From a virus: a DNA stretch of 21,118 nt. The notes under the pieces are model-generated. The model made no database searches, was not told where the DNA came from, and saw only the letters and a list, made by a program, of their open reading frames with translations. The DNA lies in the IMG/VR virus record IMGVR_UViG_3300025674_000490, positions 1 through 21,118 of that record; one strand, 5' to 3'. Position numbers and translations under genes: made by a program. Of the stretch, positions 1 to 9,400 are shown one piece after another. Numbering within the stretch: the first letter of the stretch is position 1; each line of letters starts with the position of its first letter.

Positions 1-2059
1 TCCTAACAGTTTGAAATATAAGAGCATGTAATGCCTCATGAGAAGGATCTGATATACTACCTATATCTTTATTTACTATTATTTCTTGTTCTTGAGTATC
101 TGGATTTTGCACTATAAAAGCACCTTCACCAGATTTTTTAATAGCATCTTCTTGATTTTTTACAAGGTTATTATTTTGTAGATAGTTTTGTATTTCTTCT
201 GTAGATAAAGTTTTAACTCCTACTTTATCTATTTGCTTTGCTATGCTTTCTATTTTAGCAGTTTCTTTAAGCTTAGCTTTAGTACTAAAGTCTCTAAGTA
301 AATCATTTATTTCTTTAACTCTTTGATCTTGAGGCTCTGTTAAAGCAGGTTCGTTTACTTGCTTTATTTCTTGCTGAAGTTTATTTTTTTCTTTAACAAG
401 CTCTACAATTTCACCTTGATCTTGCTCGTTTAAATTTAAAGGTTTAAGTTGATTAACAGCACCTTGTGTCTGCCTAAAGTTTAATTCTATTTCACCAGCT
501 TGCTCTGCGGTTAAATTACCTTTTTGAACATCTCTTTTTAATTGTCTAGTTAAAACTTTTTCAGCGCTAGGCGATTGACTTAGTTTTATTTGAACTTCAC
601 TTGTTGGTACATCTGTAGCAAAAGCTTGACTAACACTTTTAAATTCAGTAGGTTTTAAAAGCATATCTGCTTTTATTGATTGATAAGTTTCTCTACCAAG
701 CTGTACACCTTTAGATAAATTTACTGGTGCACCATATAGAGCACCACCACCAACACCTGTTAAAAAAGCATCAGTTAAACCTTCGTTCCAAGGCTTACCA
801 TTAACCATGTTTTGCGTAGCTTGTGTACCTACTTCTTCTAAACCATTACCAACAGCGGCTAAAGGAATACCACTTTTTTGTAAAGCAGCTTCATACATAG
901 ACGTAATACTCTGCTTAAATGTTTTCTTAGCTTGTTCTTCGCCAAGATCTTTGACCATGTTTTTATAAACCTTACCAGCAGCACCAGCTCCAAATACCCC
1001 TTCAAAAAACCCTTCAGATATTCCTATTAGTGTAGACTTCAAAAGCATTTCTCCTTTAGTATCTTCAGGAAATTCTTCTAGTTGAGTTCTCATTTCACCA
1101 GCAGCAAGAGGTAGACCACCACCTAAAGTTAAAGCAGTGCGTGATAAGCCAGCTGCTCCACCAACCATTAAAGATAAACTAACAGGCGCTGATTCAACCA
1201 ACGCTTCACCTAGCAAATAAAAACCATCAGACCAATTGCCTTTTTTAAAGTTTTCTCCAATACCTCCTTCTATATCGTATAAATCTTTATACTGTTGCTG
1301 CAAAGCACCTAACTTTTCTTGCTCTTCTATTAGTGAATCTAATAAAGGTCTAGTACCTATAGTTTCTTCGAATTTTTTTAAATCTGTTTCAGGTAAACCT
1401 AAAGCTCTATTTACGGGATCACTTACTAATGATCCTACTTCATAAATAAAAGAAGGCATAGATAATATAGTCTCACCTAAACCTTTATCAGCTTTACGTA
1501 AAACTCTATATAAAGATTTAAATGTACCTTCTTCTTTTAGCTTTTCATTCAAAGTTTTATTAACTTGTTTTCTACGGTTTAACAAGTTGTTGTATTCACT
1601 TATACGCTTTGGAGAATCTAACGCGTCGATCTGCATATCATCTCCAGCTAGAAGTTTTATTCTATCATCTATTTTTTGTATATTTTCTAGCAAATCCTCT
1701 GGAGTTCTATCAGAGTCATCAGCTGTTACCACAACTTCTTCAAGTTCTATTTCACCAAACTTATCTATAGCTGCTTGGTCAAGAGCTGCTTGTTTACGTC
1801 TTTTAAATATAGCTTCTGGAGAGTTATCTATTTGTTGTGATTCCAAAGAAGTATCTACCGACTCTAATTCCGTACTCTCGGGTGCTTGCCCGGTTTCCGA
1901 CACCGCAGGTGCACCCGTTTCCACAGTGTCGTTTGTCTTTCCCTCTGTAAAAGTAGCTTTACGTTCGTCAACTTTAGTTTGAATCTCTTCTGTAGATAAA
2001 CCTTTAGATTTTAGTTCATCTACTAAGACTTTTAACTCTTGAATTTGATCTTCGTTCAT
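1..2059 (-). CDS. Large internal virion/ejection (cargo) protein with HExxH motif, C-terminus cut by window edge
   Basis: The frame is open from an ATG at 2059 to the left edge, giving at least 686 residues with no stop; the C-terminus is missing. The first 180 residues or so are acidic, charged and probably disordered or coiled (a Pro/Thr/Glu-rich linker at about 45-70). Ala/Gly/Leu-rich hydrophobic segments lie at about 286-320, 340-365 and 395-445, as in phage internal virion proteins that cross the host envelope. The rest to about 640 is Lys/Glu/Gln-rich helix. Residues 674-678 read H-E-A-L-H, the zinc-metallopeptidase HExxH pattern. Third of three cargo-like genes, 13 bases after its upstream neighbour; the start is preceded by TATAGGAAATT, the nearest thing to a Shine-Dalgarno in the window. 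Ejection is inferred from position and composition; peptidase activity rests on the short motif alone. Confidence 0.75.
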   Translation of the reverse strand, partial: MNEDQIQELKVLVDELKSKGLSTEEIQTKVDERKATFTEGKTNDTVETGAPAVSETGQAPESTELESVDTSLESQQIDNSPEAIFKRRKQAALDQAAIDKFGEIELEEVVVTADDSDRTPEDLLENIQKIDDRIKLLAGDDMQIDALDSPKRISEYNNLLNRRKQVNKTLNEKLKEEGTFKSLYRVLRKADKGLGETILSMPSFIYEVGSLVSDPVNRALGLPETDLKKFEETIGTRPLLDSLIEEQEKLGALQQQYKDLYDIEGGIGENFKKGNWSDGFYLLGEALVESAPVSLSLMVGGAAGLSRTALTLGGGLPLAAGEMRTQLEEFPEDTKGEMLLKSTLIGISEGFFEGVFGAGAAGKVYKNMVKDLGEEQAKKTFKQSITSMYEAALQKSGIPLAAVGNGLEEVGTQATQNMVNGKPWNEGLTDAFLTGVGGGALYGAPVNLSKGVQLGRETYQSIKADMLLKPTEFKSVSQAFATDVPTSEVQIKLSQSPSAEKVLTRQLKRDVQKGNLTAEQAGEIELNFRQTQGAVNQLKPLNLNEQDQGEIVELVKEKNKLQQEIKQVNEPALTEPQDQRVKEINDLLRDFSTKAKLKETAKIESIAKQIDKVGVKTLSTEEIQNYLQNNNLVKNQEDAIKKSGEGAFIVQNPDTQEQEIIVNKDIGSISDPSHEALHALIFQTVR

Positions 2060-2072
2060 ACTATTTAATTTC

Positions 2073-3782
2073 CTATAAATATATACCTTTATACTGCGTA
2101 GAATCTACATTTGTATTATCACCTTTTTTAGCAGGCATTTTACCTGTTTCTACGAGTTCTAAAAGATCTTTTATTTCTTGAGGTGTCATTTCCTCGTTTA
2201 TTGTAGCTTGGTTGTCAGCTCCAGATACAGATTTAGTTATAGTAATTTTATTAACTCCTCTAGGCCCAACTTGTTCTGCCTTCTTAACAACAAAGCCTTT
2301 AGCGTTTAACGAGTTTTCAAGTTCATCTAAATCAACATATCTTTTACCACTTTCTTCAGCAGGACCTTCCTGTATGGGTATTTTAAGATCTTCTATATAG
2401 CTTATATCAACAGCTTGTTTTTCTTTTGTGTCTTTAACTTGCTTTTCTATTTGACTAGTAATATCCGTGGCTTTTTCTTTGTAATAAATAGCTGTAGGTA
2501 AACCACTTTCAGTTTGTAAATCTATTTCAATACCATTTTTTCTATAAAAATCAACATCTTCTTGTGTAACTATTCTAGATTTATAATCAGCACCGTATAA
2601 TCTACTTACGTCTTTTTGTTTTATAAGATCACTGAGATAAGCTTTTTGTTTTGCTGGATCTGCATTAAAAAACCTTTCTTTAGCAGCTGAACTAGAATCC
2701 GGTAAAGGTAAATTGTACTGCATGTATTTCCAAATCTGATCTTGTGGCATAGTCATAAAACCATCTATCTTAGCGTTTATAGTATCATTATAAACCCTAT
2801 CGTTCCACAACATATCTGGATCAAAATGTGTTTCTTCTACTTGGTAAGTTTTAAGACCTCTTTTTGTAGGTTTTCTAGTTACAGTTTGCTCTATTAAACC
2901 TTTTTTAGTTGGATTATTATTTTCATCTATGTATTGAGAAGCTCTTAAAGCTTCGTTGGTGCCCATATCAAATTCACCTAAATTCGTTAACAACGAACCT
3001 CCTTCAGCGAATTTATCAACATTTCTTTTCCACTCAAAAGTAGCGTCTGAATCTTCAAGCTCAGGATACATATTTTTCATACGTTTCCATAAATCACTAT
3101 TAGTATCAAAACTAGCAGATATACTCATCATATTATCATAAGTACCATTATCGTTTGCAACTCTACTAAATTTTTTATTAACTTTAACACCTTGAGCTTG
3201 TCTGTTTAATAAAGCATTTGAAGCTACCATGTTTTGAAATTCTTCTTTACCAGTGCCAGCAAAATCAAAGTTAGTGCCAATGGTGTAAGGCGACTGATCT
3301 TCTAATGGTTTTAACCCAGCTATAACGGCACCAGCTGCTTCTAGTGTTTGTTTTTGAAATTGCTCTGAGTTACTAACAATCATAGAGTAAGCGGCTCTTT
3401 GATCCGATGTTAGATTTGGATTTAACGCTAATTCTGTTTTGGCATCTATAGCACCAATGTTATAATCAACACCCTTATATTTAAACAACTCACCAGTAGT
3501 CATTTGATTTATAGCAACCTCTTTAAATTGCTCTAAAAACGCTTTATCTTTTATGCCTGAAGCAGCGACTGTTTCATCATATTGCTTTATCCGCTCAAGA
3601 AACGCTTTGTTACTATACAACTGTTTAGCTTGCAATTGTTTTTGAACAGCTTTTTCAGCTTCTCTTTGCTTATCTCTATACTTCATGAAATTAGATAAAA
3701 AATTTTCACTAGATTTTTGAAAACCTTGAATCATAAATTCTGCAGAGCGATCTAAAATTATCTGTGGGTTTCTATAACTCAT
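2073..3782 (-). CDS. Putative internal virion/cargo protein, 569 aa
   Basis: I recognise no enzyme domain in this 569-residue protein. Residues 1-70 form a Lys/Gln/Glu-rich amphipathic helix, followed by a mixed region with many aromatic and charged residues. Residues 435-460 (several K-E-K runs) look helical, and 480-550 look like a small alpha/beta domain ending in a Lys-rich tail. There is no signal peptide or clear membrane span. It sits between the Ala/Gly-rich 241-aa protein and the large protein with the HExxH motif, the place where T7-type phages keep gp14-gp16 and crAss-like phages keep cargo proteins. It is therefore probably packaged inside the head or tail and ejected. The start is ATG, 19 bases after the preceding stop, behind an A/T-only leader without Shine-Dalgarno; the stop is TAG. 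Confidence 0.7.
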   Translation of the reverse strand: MSYRNPQIILDRSAEFMIQGFQKSSENFLSNFMKYRDKQREAEKAVQKQLQAKQLYSNKAFLERIKQYDETVAASGIKDKAFLEQFKEVAINQMTTGELFKYKGVDYNIGAIDAKTELALNPNLTSDQRAAYSMIVSNSEQFQKQTLEAAGAVIAGLKPLEDQSPYTIGTNFDFAGTGKEEFQNMVASNALLNRQAQGVKVNKKFSRVANDNGTYDNMMSISASFDTNSDLWKRMKNMYPELEDSDATFEWKRNVDKFAEGGSLLTNLGEFDMGTNEALRASQYIDENNNPTKKGLIEQTVTRKPTKRGLKTYQVEETHFDPDMLWNDRVYNDTINAKIDGFMTMPQDQIWKYMQYNLPLPDSSSAAKERFFNADPAKQKAYLSDLIKQKDVSRLYGADYKSRIVTQEDVDFYRKNGIEIDLQTESGLPTAIYYKEKATDITSQIEKQVKDTKEKQAVDISYIEDLKIPIQEGPAEESGKRYVDLDELENSLNAKGFVVKKAEQVGPRGVNKITITKSVSGADNQATINEEMTPQEIKDLLELVETGKMPAKKGDNTNVDSTQYKGIYL

Positions 3783-3801
3783 TTTTATATTTTATTTATT
3801 A

Positions 3802-4527
3802 TCAACTAAAACCACCACCAGCAGCTGCACCAGCTATGCTACCAATAGAACTAGCAACACCACCCCAAGCAGCAGCTTTAGCTTGATTAGCTGAAGCTTG
3901 TTGCGCTCTAGCAGCGTCTTCTTTACCAGCGGCTCTATCAAGATCAGCATTAAGTCTATTTTCTTCTTGAGTAAATTGCCAAGCTTTCCCTTCAGCTTCA
4001 GCAGCTTGAACTCTTTGACCTTCAGATATTTTAATAGATTGAATTCTTTGTTGTTCAGCCATTTTAAGCTGTTGCATTTGTGATTCTCCTTGAGCTTTTA
4101 ATTTTTCGTTTTGAGCTTCTTGTTGTTCAATGTTGGCCGAAATACCTTGCTTAGATTTTAAAGCAGCTTGAGCAAGAGCTGTAGCACCACCCGCTGACGC
4201 ACCTGTGGCTCTCAACGTATCTAATGTATTTGCTAAAGCTATATCAGCTTCTTCAGCTTGCATTTCCGCAGCTTTAGTAGCTACACCCAGTTGATTATAT
4301 GGGTTTGTAATTTGACTAGAAAGATCTTGCGCCATAGTACTAAGATCTTTTACGCCAGCGTAAGGGTTTATAACCGTCTGTCTTTTAGCTTTAAGAGCTT
4401 CAACTTCGGCTGCTGCTGCTGCTGCTCTACCTCTCGCTCCTTTAGCGGCTTGTTTTGCTTGGTTAGCTCCGACTGCCCCAGCCACTACTGAAGCCCCTGC
4501 CGCCACTACTGCTGCTACTACTGCCAT
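3802..4527 (-). CDS. Small Ala/Gly-rich internal virion protein (T7 gp14-like in design)
   Basis: This 241-residue protein opens with an Ala/Val/Gly hydrophobic helix at residues 2-20 and has a poly-Ala run at 35-40. A long Gln/Ala/Glu-rich coiled-coil stretch covers about 85-215, and a hydrophobic Gly/Ala/Ser tail covers 220-241. This pattern (hydrophobic end, coiled coil, hydrophobic end) is typical of small phage internal virion proteins that insert into the host outer membrane during DNA ejection, such as T7 gp14. I infer that role from design and position, not from sequence identity. It is the first of three cargo-like genes. The preceding GNAT gene ends three bases upstream in the same frame (TAA ATT ATG). 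The poly-Ala run is encoded by a near-perfect GCN repeat. The stop is TGA. Confidence 0.68.
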   Translation of the reverse strand: MAVVAAVVAAGASVVAGAVGANQAKQAAKGARGRAAAAAAEVEALKAKRQTVINPYAGVKDLSTMAQDLSSQITNPYNQLGVATKAAEMQAEEADIALANTLDTLRATGASAGGATALAQAALKSKQGISANIEQQEAQNEKLKAQGESQMQQLKMAEQQRIQSIKISEGQRVQAAEAEGKAWQFTQEENRLNADLDRAAGKEDAARAQQASANQAKAAAWGGVASSIGSIAGAAAGGGFS

Positions 4528-4530
4528 AAT

Positions 4531-4938
4531 TTATATATTTTTTATTAATTCGTGCGATGGATCTTCATCAACAGTCCACCCTAATTTTTTATGCGTTTCT
4601 ATTAAATGTCTATTTCGACCAATACTGAACATGTGCACTTTTCCTAACGATTTACAAGCTTCCTCTGCCGATGTTATTAATAGCTCTATCGCTTGTTTCC
4701 TGTCCTTATCTCTGTATTCTGGATCTGATACAATCCACTCTAACAATACCGCGTCAGAGTTTGTTAAATATATAAACCCTGCACATATTGGCCTACCTTC
4801 TTTTTCAACCATAAATCCCCCCTTGCCGTTATCAGGCAAAAAGCTTTTAGGCGGGTTGACCCATTTAGGCCATGCTTCCCACCATCTACATAATGTATCC
4901 CAATCTTCTTCTTGAAGACGACGTATATTTAATTCCAT
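4531..4938 (-). CDS. GNAT-family N-acetyltransferase-like protein
   Basis: This 135-residue protein has the GNAT order: an N-terminal beta strand with I-R-x-L (residues 5-8), a Trp-rich alpha1/alpha2 segment (13-26) and strands at about 41-57 (F-M-V-E-K-E-G-R-P). The beta4 strand is L-L-E-W-I-V-S-D (65-72), followed by the acetyl-CoA loop and helix (75-96), a strand V-H-M-F-S-I (101-106) and a closing helix with H-K-K-L-G-W (116-121), the usual GNAT ending. The loop reads Y-R-D-K-D-R-K and lacks the glycines of the R/Q-x-x-G-x-G/A signature, so cofactor binding may be altered. The substrate cannot be read from sequence. It lies inside the structural operon, between the muzzle and cargo genes, 5 bases after one and 3 before the next, so it should be made late with virion proteins. 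Small GNATs are known from marine phage genomes. Modification of a virion or host protein is speculation. Confidence 0.72.
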   Translation of the reverse strand: MELNIRRLQEEDWDTLCRWWEAWPKWVNPPKSFLPDNGKGGFMVEKEGRPICAGFIYLTNSDAVLLEWIVSDPEYRDKDRKQAIELLITSAEEACKSLGKVHMFSIGRNRHLIETHKKLGWTVDEDPSHELIKNI

Positions 4939-4943
4939 TTAAT

Positions 4944-6395
4944 TTAATATGATGATTCTACATACTCTGACGATACTGCAAATAGTTCTCGGGCTTTACC
5001 GCCGCTACCTACTACTTGTGTACTATTATCTGTTCTTATAGTCACAGTCGCGTAATAACCTTTTACACCTGAAATACTACTACCCCATATAACCTCACCA
5101 GCTGTTTCTTGACTATTATTTATAAGATTAGCAAAGTACTTACCTTCTTTTTTGTAAAACCCAGCGTAATATTGTATACCATCTTGTGTGTAACCACCCT
5201 CGTCATAACTTACTATAGATAGATTTTCGTTGTTAATATCTGGTCTTATTGAGTTAGAAATGTCTGTTAACCCAAAGCTTCTAGCTGCATTAAATTCAGA
5301 AACTTCCCAACCTGTAGATCCTTCATAGTTTATTGTTTTAAATACTTTAGAAGCGCTAACGTTTGGATTAAATATAAACGTTATACTTGAATCGCTGTAA
5401 GTATCATAGAATATAGATCTATTATCATTTGCGTTACTAGAATAATTATGTTGCCAAACTTTACCTTCATACACACTATAATATTTATTTTTAACGCTAA
5501 ATATTTGCTCTGGTTTATATGTGTATCTAGTTGTCCAACCAAGCACAGACTCATCAAACGATAGTGTTTGATAACTATTACTGCCTACAACAGGTATGTT
5601 TTGTCCTTGTAAGCTAACTACATATTGCTTTGTGTATATATCCCAAGCGCCCAAAGCTTTTTCTGTAGAACTTAAATTACCTAGTTGATCTCTAAAATAA
5701 TCATACATACCGTAGTTAGATATTTCTGTAATACCGTCTTGTGATAATCTCAATACAGCGTTTCTATTTTTATCTACAAAGTATTTTCTATAACCATACA
5801 CAGCAAAGCTCTCTGGGTTCTTGCTAATACCAAAGTTGCCAGCATAAGGAACAATTTGACCTATAACTAAATTAAGCGTGCTTACGGCTGATCCTTGTCC
5901 TTCAGCGGAATATATAGCATCTTTGTCTATAAGTGCTCTACTAACTTTATTTTCTTGAAATATATTAAGGTTTGTATCTTCAGCATATAGTTTTTGTATA
6001 CTACCATTTGCTGGGTCTGCAGACTTGGTTATATCTTCACCTACACTAAATACATTGGTATTATTTATACCCGTTCTAGAGTTAAATATACCAGAATATA
6101 TTAACGAATTAAATCTAATGCTTGAATTAGGTTCTTCGTCTACCAAATAAGCACGAACACCATAATCAACATTAGTATTGTTGTAACCACCACGTATTCT
6201 AGCTTCTTCCACAAGCCAACTATCTTGTGCTTCCATGTTTGCTAGGGGAACAACTGGATAACCACCGCCTTCACCACTAGGCACGCCTGTGCTACCAAGC
6301 CACGTGGGCACTTGATCTACACCTACTTGTCTTTCGTTTAACGCCTTCTTTAATATAAAAGAGTTAAAATACTTTACTTCTACTACTGCTCCCAT
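4944..6395 (-). CDS. Tail muzzle/nozzle-type structural protein, second (C-terminal) part
   Basis: The 483 residues carry beta-rich motifs that I associate with the tail muzzle of crAss-like and related marine phages. These include R-I-R-G-G-Y-N-N-T (67-75), S-G-I-F-N-S-R-T-G-I-N-N-T (101-113), K-L-Y-A-E-D-T-N-L (135-143), V-S-R-A-L-I-D-K-D-A-I-Y (151-162), G-I-S-K-N-P-E-S-F-A-V-Y-G (189-201) and N-A-V-L-R-L-S-Q-D-G (212-221). The pattern Y-F-V-D-K-N-R-N-A-V-L-R-L resembles a propeller blade of a tail nozzle. The ATG at 6395 follows a single TAA and one GAT codon, in the same frame as the 1340-aa upstream protein, so the two may be halves of one ancestral protein. Its N-terminus (V-E-V-K-Y-F-N-S-F) looks like a natural start, which favours a genuine separate gene. 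The role is structural, at the distal short tail. Stop TAA. Confidence 0.72.
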   Translation of the reverse strand: MGAVVEVKYFNSFILKKALNERQVGVDQVPTWLGSTGVPSGEGGGYPVVPLANMEAQDSWLVEEARIRGGYNNTNVDYGVRAYLVDEEPNSSIRFNSLIYSGIFNSRTGINNTNVFSVGEDITKSADPANGSIQKLYAEDTNLNIFQENKVSRALIDKDAIYSAEGQGSAVSTLNLVIGQIVPYAGNFGISKNPESFAVYGYRKYFVDKNRNAVLRLSQDGITEISNYGMYDYFRDQLGNLSSTEKALGAWDIYTKQYVVSLQGQNIPVVGSNSYQTLSFDESVLGWTTRYTYKPEQIFSVKNKYYSVYEGKVWQHNYSSNANDNRSIFYDTYSDSSITFIFNPNVSASKVFKTINYEGSTGWEVSEFNAARSFGLTDISNSIRPDINNENLSIVSYDEGGYTQDGIQYYAGFYKKEGKYFANLINNSQETAGEVIWGSSISGVKGYYATVTIRTDNSTQVVGSGGKARELFAVSSEYVESSY

Positions 6396-6401
6396 ATCTT
6401 A
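6396..6401 (-). other. In-frame TAA-GAT junction between the two muzzle-type proteins
   Basis: The stop TAA (6399-6401) of the 1340-aa protein is followed by GAT and then the ATG of the 483-aa protein, all in one reading frame. Readthrough would give a single protein of about 1825 residues. No Shine-Dalgarno precedes the ATG, but that is true of nearly all genes here. Unlike several other junctions, there is no second in-frame stop. Confidence 0.85.
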
Positions 6402-9400
6402 CGAATATAAACAAGGTGTTGGTATTGAATTCACTAATCCATTGCTGAGGAAAGAAGCTGTATAAGCTCCGTCTTTTGTATACTCAGGATTAAACACAGT
6501 ATTACCATCAGCTGAATCTACCCGTTGCATTCTTCTAAATTTATATATACCTGTTGTTAATGAAGATGGTTGTAAAAAATTTACATCATCATAAAGTTGC
6601 GTAACGTAATTTGCAAAAGGTTCTTTAGCGTATTTATAAACATTATTAAAATTTGAAGAACACGCAGCATTAGGACCTACTATTTCATATCTATAAGTGC
6701 TTCCATAAGTAGCAAAGTCAGTTGGATTTGCAATATCACTAGGAGGATTGTAGAAATCACCTATTTGTAAACCAGCGCTAGATTCAAATGAGTCTCCTGT
6801 ATAATTGCAATTTACACCAGTGTCATAAAAACCATAATTAGATTGTAAATTACCTAGTATTATTCTATAATCACCAACCGTGTTAAACGCAAAAACTTTT
6901 GCGCCATCAGCGCCGAAACCTTCAGCTTCAGTGTATTTATTAGATACAAGCAAACCAGAGTTTGACCCATAGTTATTGTTAACTGTACTTATTAAACCAT
7001 CTATTGATGGGATTGCTACGTCCCATTCCCATGTACCACTAGGAACTCCAGCGGGTTGCGTTGTTACAGTGGATATACCATTTAAATCATATACAGGTTG
7101 CCATCCAATATTTGCATTAGGCCGCTGTTGTATACTATATCTTAAATTAACAAAACTTTGAAATAAAGATTGGCTTATGTTTCTAGCATTTGAAACTGAT
7201 AATATAATAAAAATCGTTCCTTGTGTAAGTGCACCAGATATTCTTTCATTGTAAAAATACGGTTCGCTATCAAAACCTCCTGACGTACATAAATTATTAT
7301 TTACAGGGTTGTTTGAACTACTTGATGGCGCTTCATAACCATTTAACCAACCTTGAAAAGGAGGTTGACTACCTAAAATACTAACCTCATTACCTGTTAA
7401 ACTTGAAAAACCACTGGTGCCAGTAAACCAAAAAGCAGCGCCATATCCCGAGTATATTTCGTAATCAGCAAAGCTAGAAAATACAGAATCAACAGGTGGC
7501 TCTCCAAAGTTAATATTAAATGTTTTTGAAGCTGTAGCTCCTCCAGCGTCTGTAACTTGCAAGGTAAAACTTTCAATACCAATAGCTGTGTTATCTGAAT
7601 TTAATACCTGAAGACCGCTAATAGAAAAAATGTTTCGAGATTGACTAGTAAGAGCAAACTGTAAATCATTAGTAGAGTTACCGCCTAAAGGATTAGAACC
7701 GTTAACAGCGTCTATTGTTAGTATTAACGATTGTCCTCTTGTAACGTTTATTGTGCTAGTGTTTGAGTTGTTTATTATGGGCGGATTGTTTGTTAAAGAA
7801 CCTGTTATTGAGGGTGTTGTAAATACGGGTTGGTTATTATTGTCTAAAGTTTCTACTGTAAAAGTAAACGTATAAGACTCAAGCTGCGCTGCATTAATAC
7901 CATAATAAAAATAATCAGCTGTTTGTAGTTTATAAAAACCAGGGCTAACTTCTACCAAGGTAAATTCACCATTTCTATTATCGTTTGGATCTAAATCGTC
8001 GTAAACAGACGTTAATACCGGAGTGCTGTTAGGTATTATTATAGAACCTTGAACATCAGTGAAAGAAAACTCATCTGTAACATCTGCTCCTATTCCATCC
8101 TCTTCTTCATGGTCATAATTAAAGTTAATTATTCCAAACGCTCCGTTAGTATCTTGCTGGATAGCTGTGTTTAAATCTTCAATCAAACCGGAAGTCGTAG
8201 ATTCCCAAAATATGTCTAATCTAGACGTTGTTGGTTTTGTTTCAAAAATTGATAAGTTTTCAAATTTTTGATACTCCGTGTTTGGACTATTGTTATAATC
8301 TATGTTATTTGTACCAAATTGATTTGCAGGTGTTTGAGAAGTAATAAATTCTGCTATAAAAGGATTTGACTCGGATCTATAAAACGCATAATATGGGTTG
8401 TTTGTATTTGTTATAGGCACTGGATTATTATTACTGCCTTCAAAATCAGCTACGTCAAATAAATCAAAAAGATCTTCTATGGTATTTGTAGTAAAAGATT
8501 TTCTACCTGGAAAATACTGCTTGTTACCTCTTACATTATATGGAATGAAAAAATTATTTTCTACCAAACCAAATAATTCAACAGAACTTCTAAACTGTTT
8601 ATCTTGAGGTCCTACCTCTGATAAATCTCTTGGAACTTTATTTATATTATCATTTAATAAAGTTATAAACGATGCGTTTTCATTTGTTAAAGGTATTGGT
8701 GAGGTTATGCTGGTATCGTAGTAAGGACTACCTTTCATAGCGCCAGACGCATATACATTGTAGTATTCTTGCTCCAACTGTTTAACAACTATTTTATAAC
8801 TGTACCAACCTAAAGGCTTGTAATCTGGGTCAGTAGGATCACCGTTATATAGACCAGGTTCTCCAGTCGCGCTAGACTTAGTAGAATCTATAAATTTGTT
8901 AAATAATATTTTTAAAGAATTACCAATAAAAGCATTTGAATCATAAGCTGTAGAATTAGAATAAGGCAAGTATACAGTGTCAGCGCCGTAATCACCATCT
9001 GTTTGAGAAGTGTTGTTTGACAGTATAACAGTAGATTGTCTACCGTACTTGTCTGCAAGTACAACTCCAACTTGATAATTTCTATTTTGTTTTACAGTGT
9101 GGTTAGGATATTCTATATTTGTTTTTGCCCAACCAACATCACCATTTTCATTTTTACGAGTGGCAGCTACTTGATAATCAATACCAGAAGGTGGCGTGTG
9201 CTTATCTTGAAAATTAGCATACACAACTCTATTAGATGTTACTTCTTGCCCTAGAGCTCTTACAGGTACTTTATCATAGACTCTAGTTATTTCATTTTCT
9301 GGAAGTGTTTTATAAGGTTTTGTAGAATTGTACACGTATTCAAACACAGTACTTGTACCAGTTATTTGAGAAACTGGTATTGTTTCTACAACTTGCAAAG

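Noticed and set aside
1236-1982. Plus-strand open frames of 69 and 131 codons
   Set aside because: They are antisense to the large cargo protein, with Ser/Cys/Phe-rich translations typical of shadows. No opposite-strand gene is supported anywhere in the window.
4409-4426. GCT/GCN microsatellite
   Set aside because: It simply encodes the poly-Ala run of the small internal virion protein; no evidence for a separate repeat function.
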